Made by a program: the position numbers and the translations under genes. A model generated the notes under the pieces. It did not search any database. It worked only from the letters and a program-made list of their open reading frames with translations, and had not been told where the DNA came from. 64,000 nt of DNA from Mucidula mucida (taxonomy: Eukaryota > Basidiomycota > Agaricomycetes > Agaricales > Physalacriaceae), in assembly GCA_015501055.1 (NCBI GenBank), contig JADNYV010000068.1:1-64000 (forward strand). Reading direction: 5' to 3'. Shown here piece by piece: positions 38,598-50,349 of the stretch. Within the stretch, counting starts at the first letter, position 1, and every line of letters starts with the position of its first letter.

Positions 38598-41500
38598 ATG
38601 TCGGGAAGCGCTCCTCCGTCCGAGTCTACACCGCGAACCGTGCCTGTAGCTACCCTCAGGAAACGGGATATTATGACGCAGATGTATGCTGAAAAGGACG
38701 CGAGCATCTACGACACGGTAATTGACCGCTTTATTCTTATGATCGCGCTAACAATCCATCATTTTAGTTCAAAGACGTGTTTTCCGAGACTCCGACGCAG
38801 GCAGACCAGAAGATTACCTGGCTTACCAAGCTGCGCGGATTGCTGAACAAACTTGAACCTGAGAACCAAAAACTCGCGCGTAACCATGTCGGAGAGCAGG
38901 TTTGGTCAGAGCTTACCGCCCAACACCTTGATCGTATTGATTGGGTGAGTATGACTTCATGCGCGATACAGCGTTAACTGATTTGTCATTCAGTTCGATT
39001 CCGTATTCAAGTCCACAAATTGCAACAGTAACCGGCGCCAGTGGGTCGCGGATTTGCGGCACATAGTGTCCTTGATGACACCTAGTGAGATGTCACAAAC
39101 GCGTGCAAAATCGCGCCCGGAATTTTGGAGCGAGCTCGTCTTTCTTGGTATTCGGGCCGTCGACGGACGCAAGCTCAGCGGGGATACAGTTGGGCATGCC
39201 CTCGTCCTTGAATGGGATCTTTTCCCAACTCCCATGGCGGACCCTGTTAGTCGTCTTCTCGTCTTGTCAGTCATATCCTTACCGCATCCTGCAGTGCGAC
39301 AGGTGTAGAGAACTTCACTTGCCTTGCGAAGTTGCGTACAGCGCGATGACGAGCAGCTGTCGGGAGTGCCTCATCACGGGACAACAGTGCGCTTCGACGC
39401 TAGGGAAACGAAAAAGAGCCGATGACGATAGTCCTCCTCACGCAGCTAAGAGATTCGAGACCCAGTCGTCTATGGAGAGGAGAGACGTCACCCTAGACGA
39501 CGTCAGTAGCAATAACTCTTCCGTCTTCCTCGTTTGTCTAATATTATTATCCAGGTTGTAGCCCTGTTACCCCTTCATGAGGTTCTCTCCCTATTCAATA
39601 ATGTCGAGAAAAGATTCACCGACGAGAATGCATGGGTGAAGGGTCTGATGCAGCTTCTACTTGCTATGGACAGAAAACAACACGCAGCAGCACGCGAAAA
39701 AATTGGACCGGATGTGTGGGCAAAGATTGTTTACCAGACACTTCCACTCAATACCAACGGGCCTTATCCTTTCATCGATGGAAAACTCTACGGCGCCACA
39801 TCAATCGTCGATTGGGATCTCGTGCCAGTTCCCTCTTCTACTCCAGTTCGTTGGCTTTCTTCTTACCCTGTCTTCCCGTACTCATTACATGTTAAAACAG
39901 TGCCCTCACTGTGCCAAGCGTAAAATTGCTTGCCTGTTAACGAATGCGAATGCAATGCTCTGTCGAGCGTGCATATTTATCCGACGAGGTTGCGAGCTCA
40001 AGCGTCCGCACCCAGAGCGGAGGTCGATGCGGCAGGCCGGCTTAGAGTCGGATTTCCAGTTTGACGGCATTCGACAGCATATGAACATAGACGTGCAAGT
40101 ACCGCCATTCGCCGCCAATGTAGGCACTCATCGCTTTCCGTTATAAAAGCTGATATTTCGCCTAGGTCGTCGCATTGTACAAAGATACGAAAGCCCGTGA
40201 CAACCATCCTAAATGGATGTGCGATCTACGAAACATGCTGAAGGGTATGGACGATGCGACCCTGAACACGCTACAAGATGTCATCGCTCCAGAGCACTGG
40301 ACTGAGCTTGTGTTCGCTGGGATCAAGGACAGCATCCCAGAGGCAAAACTCGATAATAAACGAGTATATATAACAGATTGGGATTTGTTTCCCACAAAGA
40401 TGAGCTTGGCCGTATGTCATGGCAGTGTATCCTTCTTATACGCGACCTGATGTTGTTACTTGTAGTGTCACAACTGTGTCGAAAAGGAAGTCGAGTGTCA
40501 AAATCGACGCCGGGACAATGTTGGACGTCATGTAAAGTGCAGGCGGTGCGTGATGCTAGGGATGAGGTGTTCGCCTAGCGACGAGCCCCGACCGACGCAA
40601 GATATGTCGGTAGAAAATGTGCGTGTCTTCTCTCCTTTCCTTTCCCTCCAGTTACCCTCATCGCCTCGCCAGTTCATCGCCGTCTATTACGACAAAACGA
40701 AAGTTCAAAGACTTCCTGACAGCGAGTGGATTGGGGAATTACGAGATTGGGCCGCGAAACTTGACGCACAGGCACACGCGAAAATCAAGGCAGCGGTGAC
40801 ACGCGGACATTGGGTCCAGATGGTGCTTCTCGGGCTACCAGGACGGAAGACCGTCAAGTTGACTTCGAGTGTAATTTACGGGAAGCGGAGTGTTTATGAC
40901 TGGGATTTGGTCCCGACGGCTGCGCTCAAGGCGGTATGTTATCTCCCTTCGTATGCGTATGTCGTATTGAGACAAATCTAGTGCGATGCGTGCACGAAAC
41001 GGAAGACCCAGTGCGAGTACATTGTCGCGGGGAAGAAAGAGAAGAGACCTTGTAGAAGCTGTCATCTTGCAAAGCAGGACGAAGAGTGCTGGGAATCGAG
41101 TTTGAAGCCTGCTTCGAAGGCTAAATCTCAATCGCCGGTCAAGGCCCAGTCGTTGGCGGAGGAGACGCCAGTTCAAGCCCTACCGCCCCCTAGTGAGCCG
41201 CTGCCGATTATGGAGACGACTGGATCTATATCTCGGGCGCATTCTGCACATCCAGAGCCCTCCTCCTTACTCCAATCATCTCAGGTACCTACAGCGACTG
41301 CCAGCAACGATGTACTCGCTCAAGTGAGTTCCACCCCCCTTGGTTTCTGATGATCTCGTTCTGACTTACCTCTTCCATGATCAGTTCACGAACCTTTACG
41401 AAACTCCCCCGCTGGAAGATCCCCAAAGAAAGGCTTGGTATACTGCTTTGCGCGATCTTGTGCCGAAAATGTCGGAGCATGAAGAAGCGCAGGCAAAGGC

Positions 41501-42975
41501 GATAGTCAGCGCTAATGATTGGAGTGAGATGGTCGCGTTGTCGATTGACTACAACGCGCCTTTGGTAGGTACCATGATGGCGCGGACCAACATCAAGTCA
41601 TGGGACCTGATTCCTACGGAATGGGAGAAAAAGGTATGTAACGGTTAACATGTGCCGATTAGTCGTTCATCAAACTTGCGCGCAGTGCCCAAACTGTGCA
41701 CCAAGGGGACTGCCATGTCATTATCCCATCAAGGGCTCCAATAGGACGGTGAAGTGTCGGCGTTGCAGACTCGCACATCGGACGTGTCCTGGACCTCGAA
41801 AAAGGGTTGCAGGTAATGAAACAGATGAGGACGAGGAAGTGGACGAGGAAGCGAACAAGGAACATGACGAGGAAGAGGAGCAGTCGAGCTCATCGTCATC
41901 TGAAGACGACGAACTGCCGTCGCCACCGCCGCCACCCCGACGAAGGACAATCATGATGGCAACGCGCAGCACCTATGGCCGGCGCAAGCCTCAGGCTGTC
42001 CAGTCACACGTAAACAGTAGTCCATCTAGCGAAAGACGGATGACCAGGACGGCGTCAACAGGAAACGAACCGCTTGTGGCGCTCCCTATGGATCCAAGGA
42101 AGAGGCTTCCGAATGGGGTACTACCGCCGAAGTCACCTGTGAAGCAGGGTGAGAAGGGCAAAGAGGTGGCGGTGGATTTGGATAATCTGGAGAATAACGC
42201 CAATCAGACAACCGAGCGCACGGATGGGTTGGAATTCAATTCCACACTCTCCACGGCGAGATCGAGTGGCGTTCCTAAAGCGACCCCTTCGCAGGTGGCT
42301 ACGTCCCAGGATCGGACTCCTTCTACGAGCACGCAGGCTACGGCTCCAGCTCGTCCGCGTCCTGAATCGTCGCCTTCTCGAGAAGAATATCCGGAGTATC
42401 GATTGCCGACCCCGTCACCTCAACGAACGATTCATCGGTCACTACCGCCACAAATTCAATCAGCGTCAAGTATATCCATGTCCGGCCCTCCTCCGACACT
42501 TCAGCCTCCCGTACCACCGCCGTTCTCAGGCTCGACAGCGGCTAGCCCACATTCGCAAGCAATGGACGTTGACGACTCATCGTTCCGTGTGCCTGACCCT
42601 CCGCAATGGCATTCTCGTCCGTCGTCGGGACAGTCGAGTGCGTTTGAAAGGCAGCCGTCCTTGTTCAGCGAGCGCTACATGTCCCCGATTGCGAGTATGG
42701 CTGAATCGCGGATGCTGGATCGGTTGGAACGCGAGCTCGATAGAAAGGAGCGTGATTTGGAGAGGAAGGAGCGTGAGGTCGAGAAGCTGCATGCGGCGAA
42801 GGATGACTGGGAGGTCAGGGAGCGGGGCTTGATGGAGGAAAATAGGAGGTTCAAGGAGGAGAGCGAGGCGCTGAGGCGACGGGTCAAGGAATTGGAGGAT
42901 TTGCAGGATGGTGCGCGTAAAGAGGAGGATAGTCTGAGGGATCGGCTGAAGGTGTTCTTACAGCTCAAGGAGTGA
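38598..42975 (+). CDS. Tandem [W-D-L-P helical module + Zn2Cys6-like cluster] protein with coiled coil
   Basis: Twelve exons, all introns phase 0: 38598-38717, 38768-38944, 38994-39245, 39295-39501, 39555-39845, 39901-40119, 40166-40411, 40466-40618, 40673-40933, 40982-41323, 41385-41633 and 41686-42975; about 1268 residues. Exons 3, 5, 7, 9 and 11 encode an about 83-97-residue helical module (W...LR..., then WSELV/WSEMV-like, then D-W-D-L-x-P-T); exon 2 is a short form lacking the W-D-L end. Exons 4, 6, 8, 10 and 12 each begin with C-x2-C-x6-C, then 9-13 residues, C-x2-C-x6-8-C: CDRCRELHLPC, CPHCAKRKIAC, CHNCVEKEVEC, CDACTKRKTQC, CPNCAPRGLPC. This matches the Zn2Cys6 spacing of fungal transcription factors, five times over. 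Exon 12 adds an acidic/serine stretch, a P/S-rich region and a terminal coiled coil (LERELDRKERDLERKERE). Nuclear DNA or RNA binding is inference; I know no described protein of this layout. Confidence 0.85.
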
Positions 42976-43405
42976 GGTGCTTTACTGTTTACTGACCTAC
43001 ATTCACTGTAACACGTACATATGACACATATAGATCTGTAACCGGTCCCTGTATGAGGCGGGCATATTCCAGGCGTATTCACATCGACACCTGCGCATGT
43101 AAAGGGACACTGACAGGGCTACTGCGATCACTCTTTAGTTTCTTGTTCAACGGTTCATCTTTCTTTGTAAAATAACAGGACATTACGACGCCGATAACGA
43201 GCATTCGAAGTCGTAAGTCACGTGAACTTTGTGCGCACGACTACGATGATACCCCAAACTCTTTAGAGTCCCAAAGGACAAAGCGCACTCGGAGCAGAAG
43301 AATTCTATAGAAGACAATCAACGGTCAGGCATCGGAGAGAAAAACATGGACCCACCTGCGGTAGAATGGGCTGATCTTTCGTGTCTGTTCAATTTATCGT
43401 TAGTC
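42976..43405. other. Gap between convergent genes
   Basis: It holds the 3' ends. A plus-strand frame at 43346-43555 overlaps the next gene and is likely a shadow. Confidence 0.5.
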
Positions 43406-45008
43406 TCAAATGTCATTTCGCACATCAAACATTCTAAGGCGGATATCAGCTATCGAGGACTCGAACAGGTATGGAAGGATGCTTGTACCTCTCAAGGTAT
43501 CCTTTCTACGCGCAAGGGCAGTATTTCGTTTCTGTCGAAAGGCGGAGCCTCTTGACAAGCGTGGGGAAGATCCAATGGTCGTCGAACTCGATGCAGCCGT
43601 CGCCGGGTCGGATACGGAGGTAGCAGACACCCGAAATGTAGATGTGCTACAACCCATAAAATTTCCGGTTCTCGGAGTAGGAGTTATCATTGAACTGAAT
43701 CGGCTGTCCATACCCAAATGACTGTTGTGTGGCGCATGATCATTATATCCGATGTTCTGTGATGGATGACCTTGTGGGCGCGATTTGTGCGATGAAGGAC
43801 CTGAAGAACTCGATGGCTCAGAGAATGACTGTGAAACTGTTTGGTAGTACGAGGAGAAGTCATCGTCTTGGTGGTCTGCCAGCATGCCTGTATCTTCAGC
43901 GTCAGCACATGGAGGTGTCAAGAAGCATTTGAATACCTTTGTCGGTAGTGGATTTCTGCGCATAAGGATGGTTCCGTCCCTGTCCAAAGACGGAGCTTTC
44001 CGACGACGGAGGAGCGGATCCAACAGGAAGCTGTAATGTATCACTACCCTTAGATTCTGTCGATGTTATCGCAGATGAATGAGGAGTGATCAACAGGCTT
44101 TTATTGTCTAGTTCATTGTGCCGCGGCGCCTGGGGGATTACGTCTGGTGTGGCGCAATACTGGACTGTACCATGATCAAACATCGGACCCATCCAGGACG
44201 GATTGTGCCCAAAGCTTGTACTGGTGACTAAGTCCAGAGCGCTGTGTATGTCCTCCTTATGTACCACATCAAATGTGGCGCAACTTTGCATGAGAGATGG
44301 ACTAATGCAAGGCGCATTCTGCGAGCGAGATGGAGGATGCCATGAATGAGGGAAATTCCATGAAGAGTTGGCAAAAGGAGGGGCTGGCTGTAATACAGCT
44401 TCGTAAAACGAGGAGAAGGCGGCGGCGTCGTCGTCGTCGCGCTGCAGTCCAGGAAGAACGTCGAGATCTTGAATGCTAGGAGGATAGAGGTGAGTGTGCT
44501 GCTGCTTCGAGAGCGCATTTATGGAGGATTCCAGCATCTCTCTTTCGTTTCCGGAAGGTAGCTGGAGGTCGGGGAAGAGATCAGGAAATTGTTTGTAATT
44601 CTCGAGCAGAAGATCAGCATCGTTCTGTTCAGGGAGAAGGCGGGATCTCCAGGGTGCCTCAGATTTGTCCTGCAAAGTCGGAGGATGCGCTAGATTCAGG
44701 TGGGAGCCGGAGCCAGTCATGATGGTAGGAGCGGAAGGAAAGTGAGGTTTGTTCCAGAATTCGCTCAATCCAAGCCTTATAAGTGTACGGGGCTTGATGC
44801 CTTCAGTGATGAGGTCCCATTGACAACAGGCCTTTGACGGGGCATTTGTTCTCTTTTCGTCACAAGCATGTCTACAGTCCGGGATGAACGAGCCAATTCC
44901 GTCGCTAAGGTTTAATCGCGAGGGGCACCAGGCAACAGGAAGGTAGTAGCCTACTTCAAGAGGTTTTGTACTCTGGTAATCAGGAGGAGGATAACCGTAT
45001 CTTGAAAT
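43406..45008 (-). CDS. Unknown low-complexity (transcription-factor-like) protein
   Basis: A long open minus-strand frame from about 45008 to 43950, then an intron (GTATTCAAATG at about 43946) and a last exon ending at 43406. The N-terminal part has a cysteine/tryptophan-containing piece: VAWCPSRLNLSDG, DCRHACDEKRT, KACCQWDLITEGIKPRTL, SEFWNKP. The rest is S/P/N/H-rich (LQLPSGNEREMLESSINALS, FSEPSSSSGPSSHKSRP) and ends with a basic stretch (FRQKRNTALARRKDTLRG). The first exon and true ATG were not found; the frame opens after a likely acceptor near 45015. The composition suggests a disordered regulator. The C-C-x-W-D-L piece recalls the module of the neighbouring gene, but similarity is too short to claim kinship. 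Confidence 0.55.
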
Positions 45009-45390
45009 CAACCGGCTACAAGTACTTGAATAATTTCAATTAAGCCTTGACATCATTGGATCATACACGTTTCTCAAGGCCTTCCCAATGTGCGTCTTTC
45101 TGAACATGTTCAGATCGGCCAGCCAAGACGACCTCTATAGTGTGCACATTATCGTTACAATTATGGCCACCGGCCAGCATGCACTGGGTTTGGCGGTTCC
45201 ACCAAGACCTCACAACTCTTGAAGATTTCGTTTGATAAAGCAGCAGCAGTTATAGACGGACGGTGCGACCTTGAGTAGTGCGAGAATGAGGCGCCGACCA
45301 CATCGACATGTCGAGTTCGGAGTTCGGAACAAGTCGTTGATCGTTGATCAACAATCGGAGTTACAAATCGCCTCGGAATGTTCCGGGGTA

Positions 45391-45956
45391 CAGCGCGTTG
45401 CGATCCAATGTAGAGTCTCCACACTAACTTTCCTTCAGAACTTGCCTTCAGGGAACTTCAAACCCTGCAAATGGCATCACCGAGCTTCACACTCTCCAGC
45501 AACTTCAAGAATGGTCATGACGGAGACAATGTCGTCGGCGCGAGACAAACCACACCTTACACCAAAAGACTTCATCCAGTGCAGTCCGTTCCTGTCGATG
45601 TTGCAGATTATTGAGAAAGTCCGTGTATGATGGTCCTCAGAAGTAGGCCCAGCACAACGCGTCCGTGGAGCGCCAGATGGACCAACAAGGTCACTGTGGG
45701 CGCTTGAAGGAATGGGGCAAAGGTGATGTTGGCCAAAATGGGCGACGATACCACGCAGAAAGCAGTACTATTCTGTAGATCTTTGTATGAGAATCACAAC
45801 AAAGCCCTCAAGATGAGACGAGAGCATAAAATCCACAAAAACATGCACATAAAGACAGGAAACTAAATTGAGATATGGAGAAGGGTCTTGTTGCCCTGAG
45901 CGTAAATTCTGAAGGATAGTTAGTGTGGAGACTCTACATTGGATTGCAACGCGCTG
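45391..45956. mobile_element. MITE with TA target duplication (mariner-like ends)
   Basis: A 566-bp element whose ends are inverted repeats of about 48 bases, starting CAGCGCGTTGCRATCCAATG. TA flanks it on both sides (45389-45390, 45957-45958). No transposase inside; the frame at 45271-45630 crosses the left end and is not a gene. A TA duplication and a CAG start fit Tc1/mariner-type non-autonomous elements. Confidence 0.8.
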
Positions 45957-46139
45957 TAGTTTCTCTTCGCGTTATAGCTGTTCGGCAGTTCTATGTGCTC
46001 CGCTTCGCTCGACAAAGTCGACCACTGAAAGAGAAAAGCATGTTCATTAAAGTATATCTTTCTGTCATCCTGGAACCGCTCTAACTTCCAGTTTTTCTCG
46101 TCCCAGACGCGAAAATCTACTACCAAAAGTCTCCACCTC

Positions 46140-47036
46140 TCGCAAGCTATAACACATAGCTGGTTTCGGTACGTACCTGAGAAGACGTGGACCTCATCTG
46201 AATGTGCTACTACTTAAGATCTCCCGAAGTCTTCTACGCACCCCACAGCATGCTTCAGACGTCGCTGCCAAGAAACCAATGCGTCGAAGTCAAAGTTCTT
46301 AAAATGTTCCTCCCATTCACCAACTCTGCTTGCATCTTGGTCCAGCCAATCCATTCTCTTCCTGGTTTCCCAGACCGGCTCATCTGTAAGCTTGCTGATC
46401 GCCGGACTGGAGAGCGTCGCGTGCCCTGGAGTGTCGACCTCGAGGAGCAGTTCCAGAAGTCCCTTCCTATGTACATCGAACGCACTGGCGGACCGAAGTC
46501 GACAAATATGGTCTTTCGGATGACGATCCACAGTGGTTACACGAGCTCGACCAGTGGAGAGACTTGGATGACGCCCGCCGACCGAACAGACGGCGTACGA
46601 GCTCTCACCGAGGCTCAGGCATTGGGTCTTGTGCCAAAATACTTTGGTCGTGTGCGCATTGATATGAATGTGGGCACCTCTATCCATCCAGCACTAGATG
46701 CCATTGACGGTCTGTTGATGGAGTACATCCCTGGGCGACTTATGTCCTCCATTCGCCCTGGAAGGGATATATCCATAGTCGACATTTCTCAACGAATTCT
46801 CAATCTGGCGAGGCGCCCCGCCGCTACGGTGTCTCGCATAACGACCTCCATTCCAATAACATCATCCTACGCCACGGGAACAATGATCCTATTCTCATCG
46901 ACTGGGGACGCGCGGCATTTCACGCCCTATACGAGAAAACATTTGTGGATGCATCACGCAATGAGCACCGACTTTCATAGGACGTACGGAAAATCTTGAT
47001 GCATTCGGATGGGAACATCTGGCATCGCTTTACCAC
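46140..47036 (+). pseudogene. Kinase-like protein, copy 3, 5' part
   Basis: Recognisable from the conserved leader-intron region (about 46140) onwards: LPRNQCVEVK, FLPFTNSACILVQP, LICKLADRRTGER, GLVPKYFGRVRI and LLMEYIPGRLMSS. It has frameshifts near 46495 and, by one lost base, at about 46815, just before the catalytic loop, so HND...DWG is only read in another frame. It keeps about 10 bases near 46295 that copies 1 and 2 lack, so here the N-terminal frame is continuous. It is interrupted after IWHRFTT by an insertion at 47037. Confidence 0.75.
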
Positions 47037-48298
47037 ATCAGGAAGGAAAAACCCTCTTTCCGGACACCGAGGAATATGTCAGAAACTGTCGGGTCCAACA
47101 GTTTCTGACGTTTTCCGACTTTTCTGCTCTCCGACCGGAAAACGTCATAAGACAGCAGGTGTCACAGTAGGTCCGACAGAAAATGGTGATATTCTGACAT
47201 TTTCCGACGAAATCCTGACAGGAAAATGGCCTAATATTTCCTGATAATACTCATTGAAGCATGCAAGAGAGGATAATAAATGGATCTCATTGGCGCTACA
47301 CAAATACATGGACCTAGTACTACATGGAATATATGCTAAATACTCCAAACACAAGTTGCCGCGAAGCGATATGGGCAAAACTGGATGGACGTTCTATCAG
47401 AGAGAATACAGAGAAATAGAGATTCAGCGCTCACTAGACAGTGCTTTGGCGCGAGCAGGTTTTCTAGGGAACGACGTCGTACAGGCAACAAAAGGTGAAA
47501 TCAACATGCGACGCAAAATGAACAAAACGATTGCCGGGCCTACTTTCCCGCCTTAAGATGCCAAGAATGCTTACAGCATTCAGCACACGTACATGGCACA
47601 AACAAGCATGGGAGAACTCACTCTTCTCATAGTGGTACCGGTACGCTTTCGCCCAATACTGCATCTGATCGTAAATGAATGACTCGTGGAAGAACACTGA
47701 AGGAACGTACATTAACAAGCCAGTCGGGGCATCCGGAGGCCGGCGTTCATTCCGACAAGCAATGACATTACGCGCTGCGCATCTTCACGTATTCGTCAGG
47801 TGAGGTTCCTCGGAGAAAGCGTCGACGGCAGGAAGTGTTCGCTTATGCGTGGACCGTCGTAGGTCGGTTTGTTTATGGTCGACGTCGCCCGGGCGCAGGA
47901 GAAGACGATTGGAAAACAGGGCTGCGCCATTGCGCGCACCTAAGTAAAAGATTTTGAAGGCGAATCAAGCAAAAGGTAATAACAAACTGACCGGTCTGCG
48001 TTCCAGCGCGCGAATGGTTGCGCGCTGGTAAAGGCTAGCTGACACGCTAGAGAGCGAAGTCAGCGCTGACACGTCGGAGGTAAAAGCGGGTGCGAATGAA
48101 AGAAACGCACCTCAACGCGTTGTTGAGAATGCCTCCAAGATAACCACCATTGCAGCTGTGCACCAACGTCAACGCAAGAAGTATGTGGCCGTGGCACTCA
48201 GTGTCGCAAGTATCCCGTAAGTAGGTCGTGGAGGGAAGGCAAGGTTAGTTGAAACGCATTTGGCCATGGTTCGTTTTGATGAAAAAGAGGCCTGGCAG
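47037..48298. mobile_element. Insertion of unknown type splitting the kinase-like relic
   Basis: About 1.26 kb separates the IWHRF block from its natural continuation LLSDAAQ. The left edge begins ATCAGGAAGG and the right edge ends GCCTGGCAGG. The interior has a hairpin cluster (47078-47232) and one 100-residue frame (47254-47556, MKHAREDNKWISLALHKYM) of unknown nature. No clear terminal repeats or target duplication, so class is unassigned. Confidence 0.5.
47078..47146. repeat. Overlapping perfect hairpins
   Basis: GTCAGAAACTGT (47078-47089) pairs with ACAGTTTCTGAC (47098-47109) around an 8-base loop. Overlapping it, GACGTTTTCCG (47107-47117) pairs with CGGAAAACGTC (47136-47146). More TTTTCCGAC and CCTGACAGGAAAA pieces follow to 47232. 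Confidence 0.85.
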
Positions 48299-48452
48299 GC
48301 TTCTTTCGGATGCGGCGCAGATTAAGCTGGTGCAAGAGGACGCGCGGTCCTGGAAGAATATCAACCGGGCCATTAGGCATCTGCCTGATGAGCAGTTGGA
48401 AATGATGTATTACGAGGATCCAACTGTCCACGCGGAACGTGGGTTGACATGA
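48299..48452 (+). pseudogene. Kinase-like protein, copy 3, 3' part
   Basis: LLSDAAQIKLVQEDARSWKN and LPDEQLEMMYYEDPTVHAER match the C-terminal extension of copy 2 and finish the relic begun at 46140. Confidence 0.75.
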
Positions 48453-50349
48453 AGAGTCAAACAGGCGTGAAATGGCAAGTATGGAGTTTTCCGCGTAAAT
48501 GGAAATTCTCGGTGTGGTATCGTGGTCAGTCAGCGTTCTGCGCACTCTCAAGTTTACATCTGGATCAGTGCAAGGCACATCGTGTTGAGCTCACTATCAA
48601 GAAAAACGAAGGTAGAGAGGTCATAGTATCCGCCAGCGCTAAACAAGCGACTAAATTAAACGAAAAGATGTCTCCGAGAGGACAGTTGGTCACGTGAGCC
48701 TTGTGAGCCATTGAAACACAACGATACCGAGACTTCTGGCGTCAAAGCATGTTCCAAAGTTCATAGCTGAGAAGCTATAGATGACTATCACTGGTGCAAG
48801 TGATAGTCATCTGAACATCATCGACAAATAGGTAGCGCTACCCTCCAAGTCAGAGTCCGACGAATGAATACCCCATTTCGCTGGGACTATCGATGTATGA
48901 TGGTAATCAAGGCGAAACAAGTCATCACAATTGCTGTACATTTCTGAGTCAACAAACTTCTGTGGAGCCGCTAATTAGGTTGAGCGAGTGCACAGGCCCG
49001 GGCACCCCGGCCAGAGGATAGCTCTGCTGAAGTACAAGACGACGACTCATCATAGGTCGAAGTAGCAAACCAGATGGTTCGAAAACCCAGTGTGAACCCA
49101 CAAGAGTTTCCGTGAATTCGGGCGCCGTGCTAGAGAGATGGGCGCCTACCTCTGTAGATGATGTTTTCTCTCAAAAACGCAAGGCGTTATCTTGATGAAC
49201 TCGGAGCATTCGTCCGATGATTGCGGAGCCAGAAGCTCATGGGAACCGCGAGTTCCACTCCATACAGTTTCGACGAGTCCGTGCCATGACGACCACATGC
49301 GACGACAACTGTTGGCGTTATATACTCGCAGGATGTACCCGAAAATCACTGCGACCTACAAGAGCGCCGCGCAACTATCACTTCATCATCAAGAGATCTA
49401 CAGGTAGCGGCGAGTATTCTGCCTGAAGGACATGAGATCGACGGCAGATTGTTGCCCTGTCGTGAAAGTCGCGGCGTGTCAAGCGACCACATGGCTATCA
49501 TAATAGCTCTCGTTTCGCTGGACACTTTGCTATAGAAGTTAGGCGCCTAAGAAGCGCCTCGCAGGTTCCGCGACCGGGGGAGGGATAGCGTAGCGCCTCA
49601 GGCAGAAAGCTTTGCCGAGTTTGCTGTATTCCAAACGACGAAGAGCATTGTCCAACAGGCAGAAATAATTGTTAAGCAAACAAGTGATCGTGGGAGTTAC
49701 AAACAAATCGGTAAACCGCGGACCAGATTCTGACAAAAGCCTTTTCGGGACGACGACTTGGATGAAACCGCGTCAAAGCAGCATATACGACGCGTAGCTG
49801 TTACCGTCGTTCCCTACCATGCACAACTCTGTGATTGCACCTTTGATCTTTCCTTCCCAGTAGGGCGATCATTTTAATGGGAAGATGGCTATCGACCCCG
49901 TGGAACTTTGCAGTGATTTGCTCGGCCCAAACTGTTCTGAGAATGACTGTGGACGAGCACTCCAAAACCGCATCGCGCTGAATGCATTGGCACGGTTGTC
50001 CTTTTCCTCCTCATTTTGTATAGATGACTCATAGACACCGAAGACGAGACACAATGTTGGTTCTCCCTGGCCGCGCTCTAAACGAGAGGGATCAGCAGCT
50101 GTGCCTTTGCTGTGAACGGCTATTCCCAGACGTATCTCAGTCCCTGAAAATGGTAAGCATTGAATCACGTTGTATGGAATGGTCTCCTTCACGTCATCAT
50201 TTGATCCCCCGTTAGCTCTAAATCAACTCGTCGTGTGTGCATTCCGATCAAATCTAGGAGAGCACTATGATTTCAATTATGGCAACCAGTCCGGGGTCAA
50301 CAGCTTAGCTACGATTTTACAGCCAATGAGCCGTTTAAATACGCTCTGA
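48453..50349. other. Long intergenic region with one hairpin
   Basis: No gene supported; frames such as 49192-49407 lack motifs. It contains the perfect hairpin at 48779-48812. Confidence 0.45.
48779..48812. repeat. Perfect 14-bp hairpin
   Basis: AGATGACTATCACT and AGTGATAGTCATCT flank the loop GGTGCA. No T-run follows and no gene end is near, so it is not called a terminator. Confidence 0.9.

Noticed and set aside
45271..45630. 119-residue plus-strand frame
   Set aside because: It crosses the left inverted repeat of a MITE and has no motif or splice support.
47037..48298. Helitron call for the insertion
   Set aside because: A TC start can be forced, but there is no CTRR end with a 3' hairpin at the right edge.
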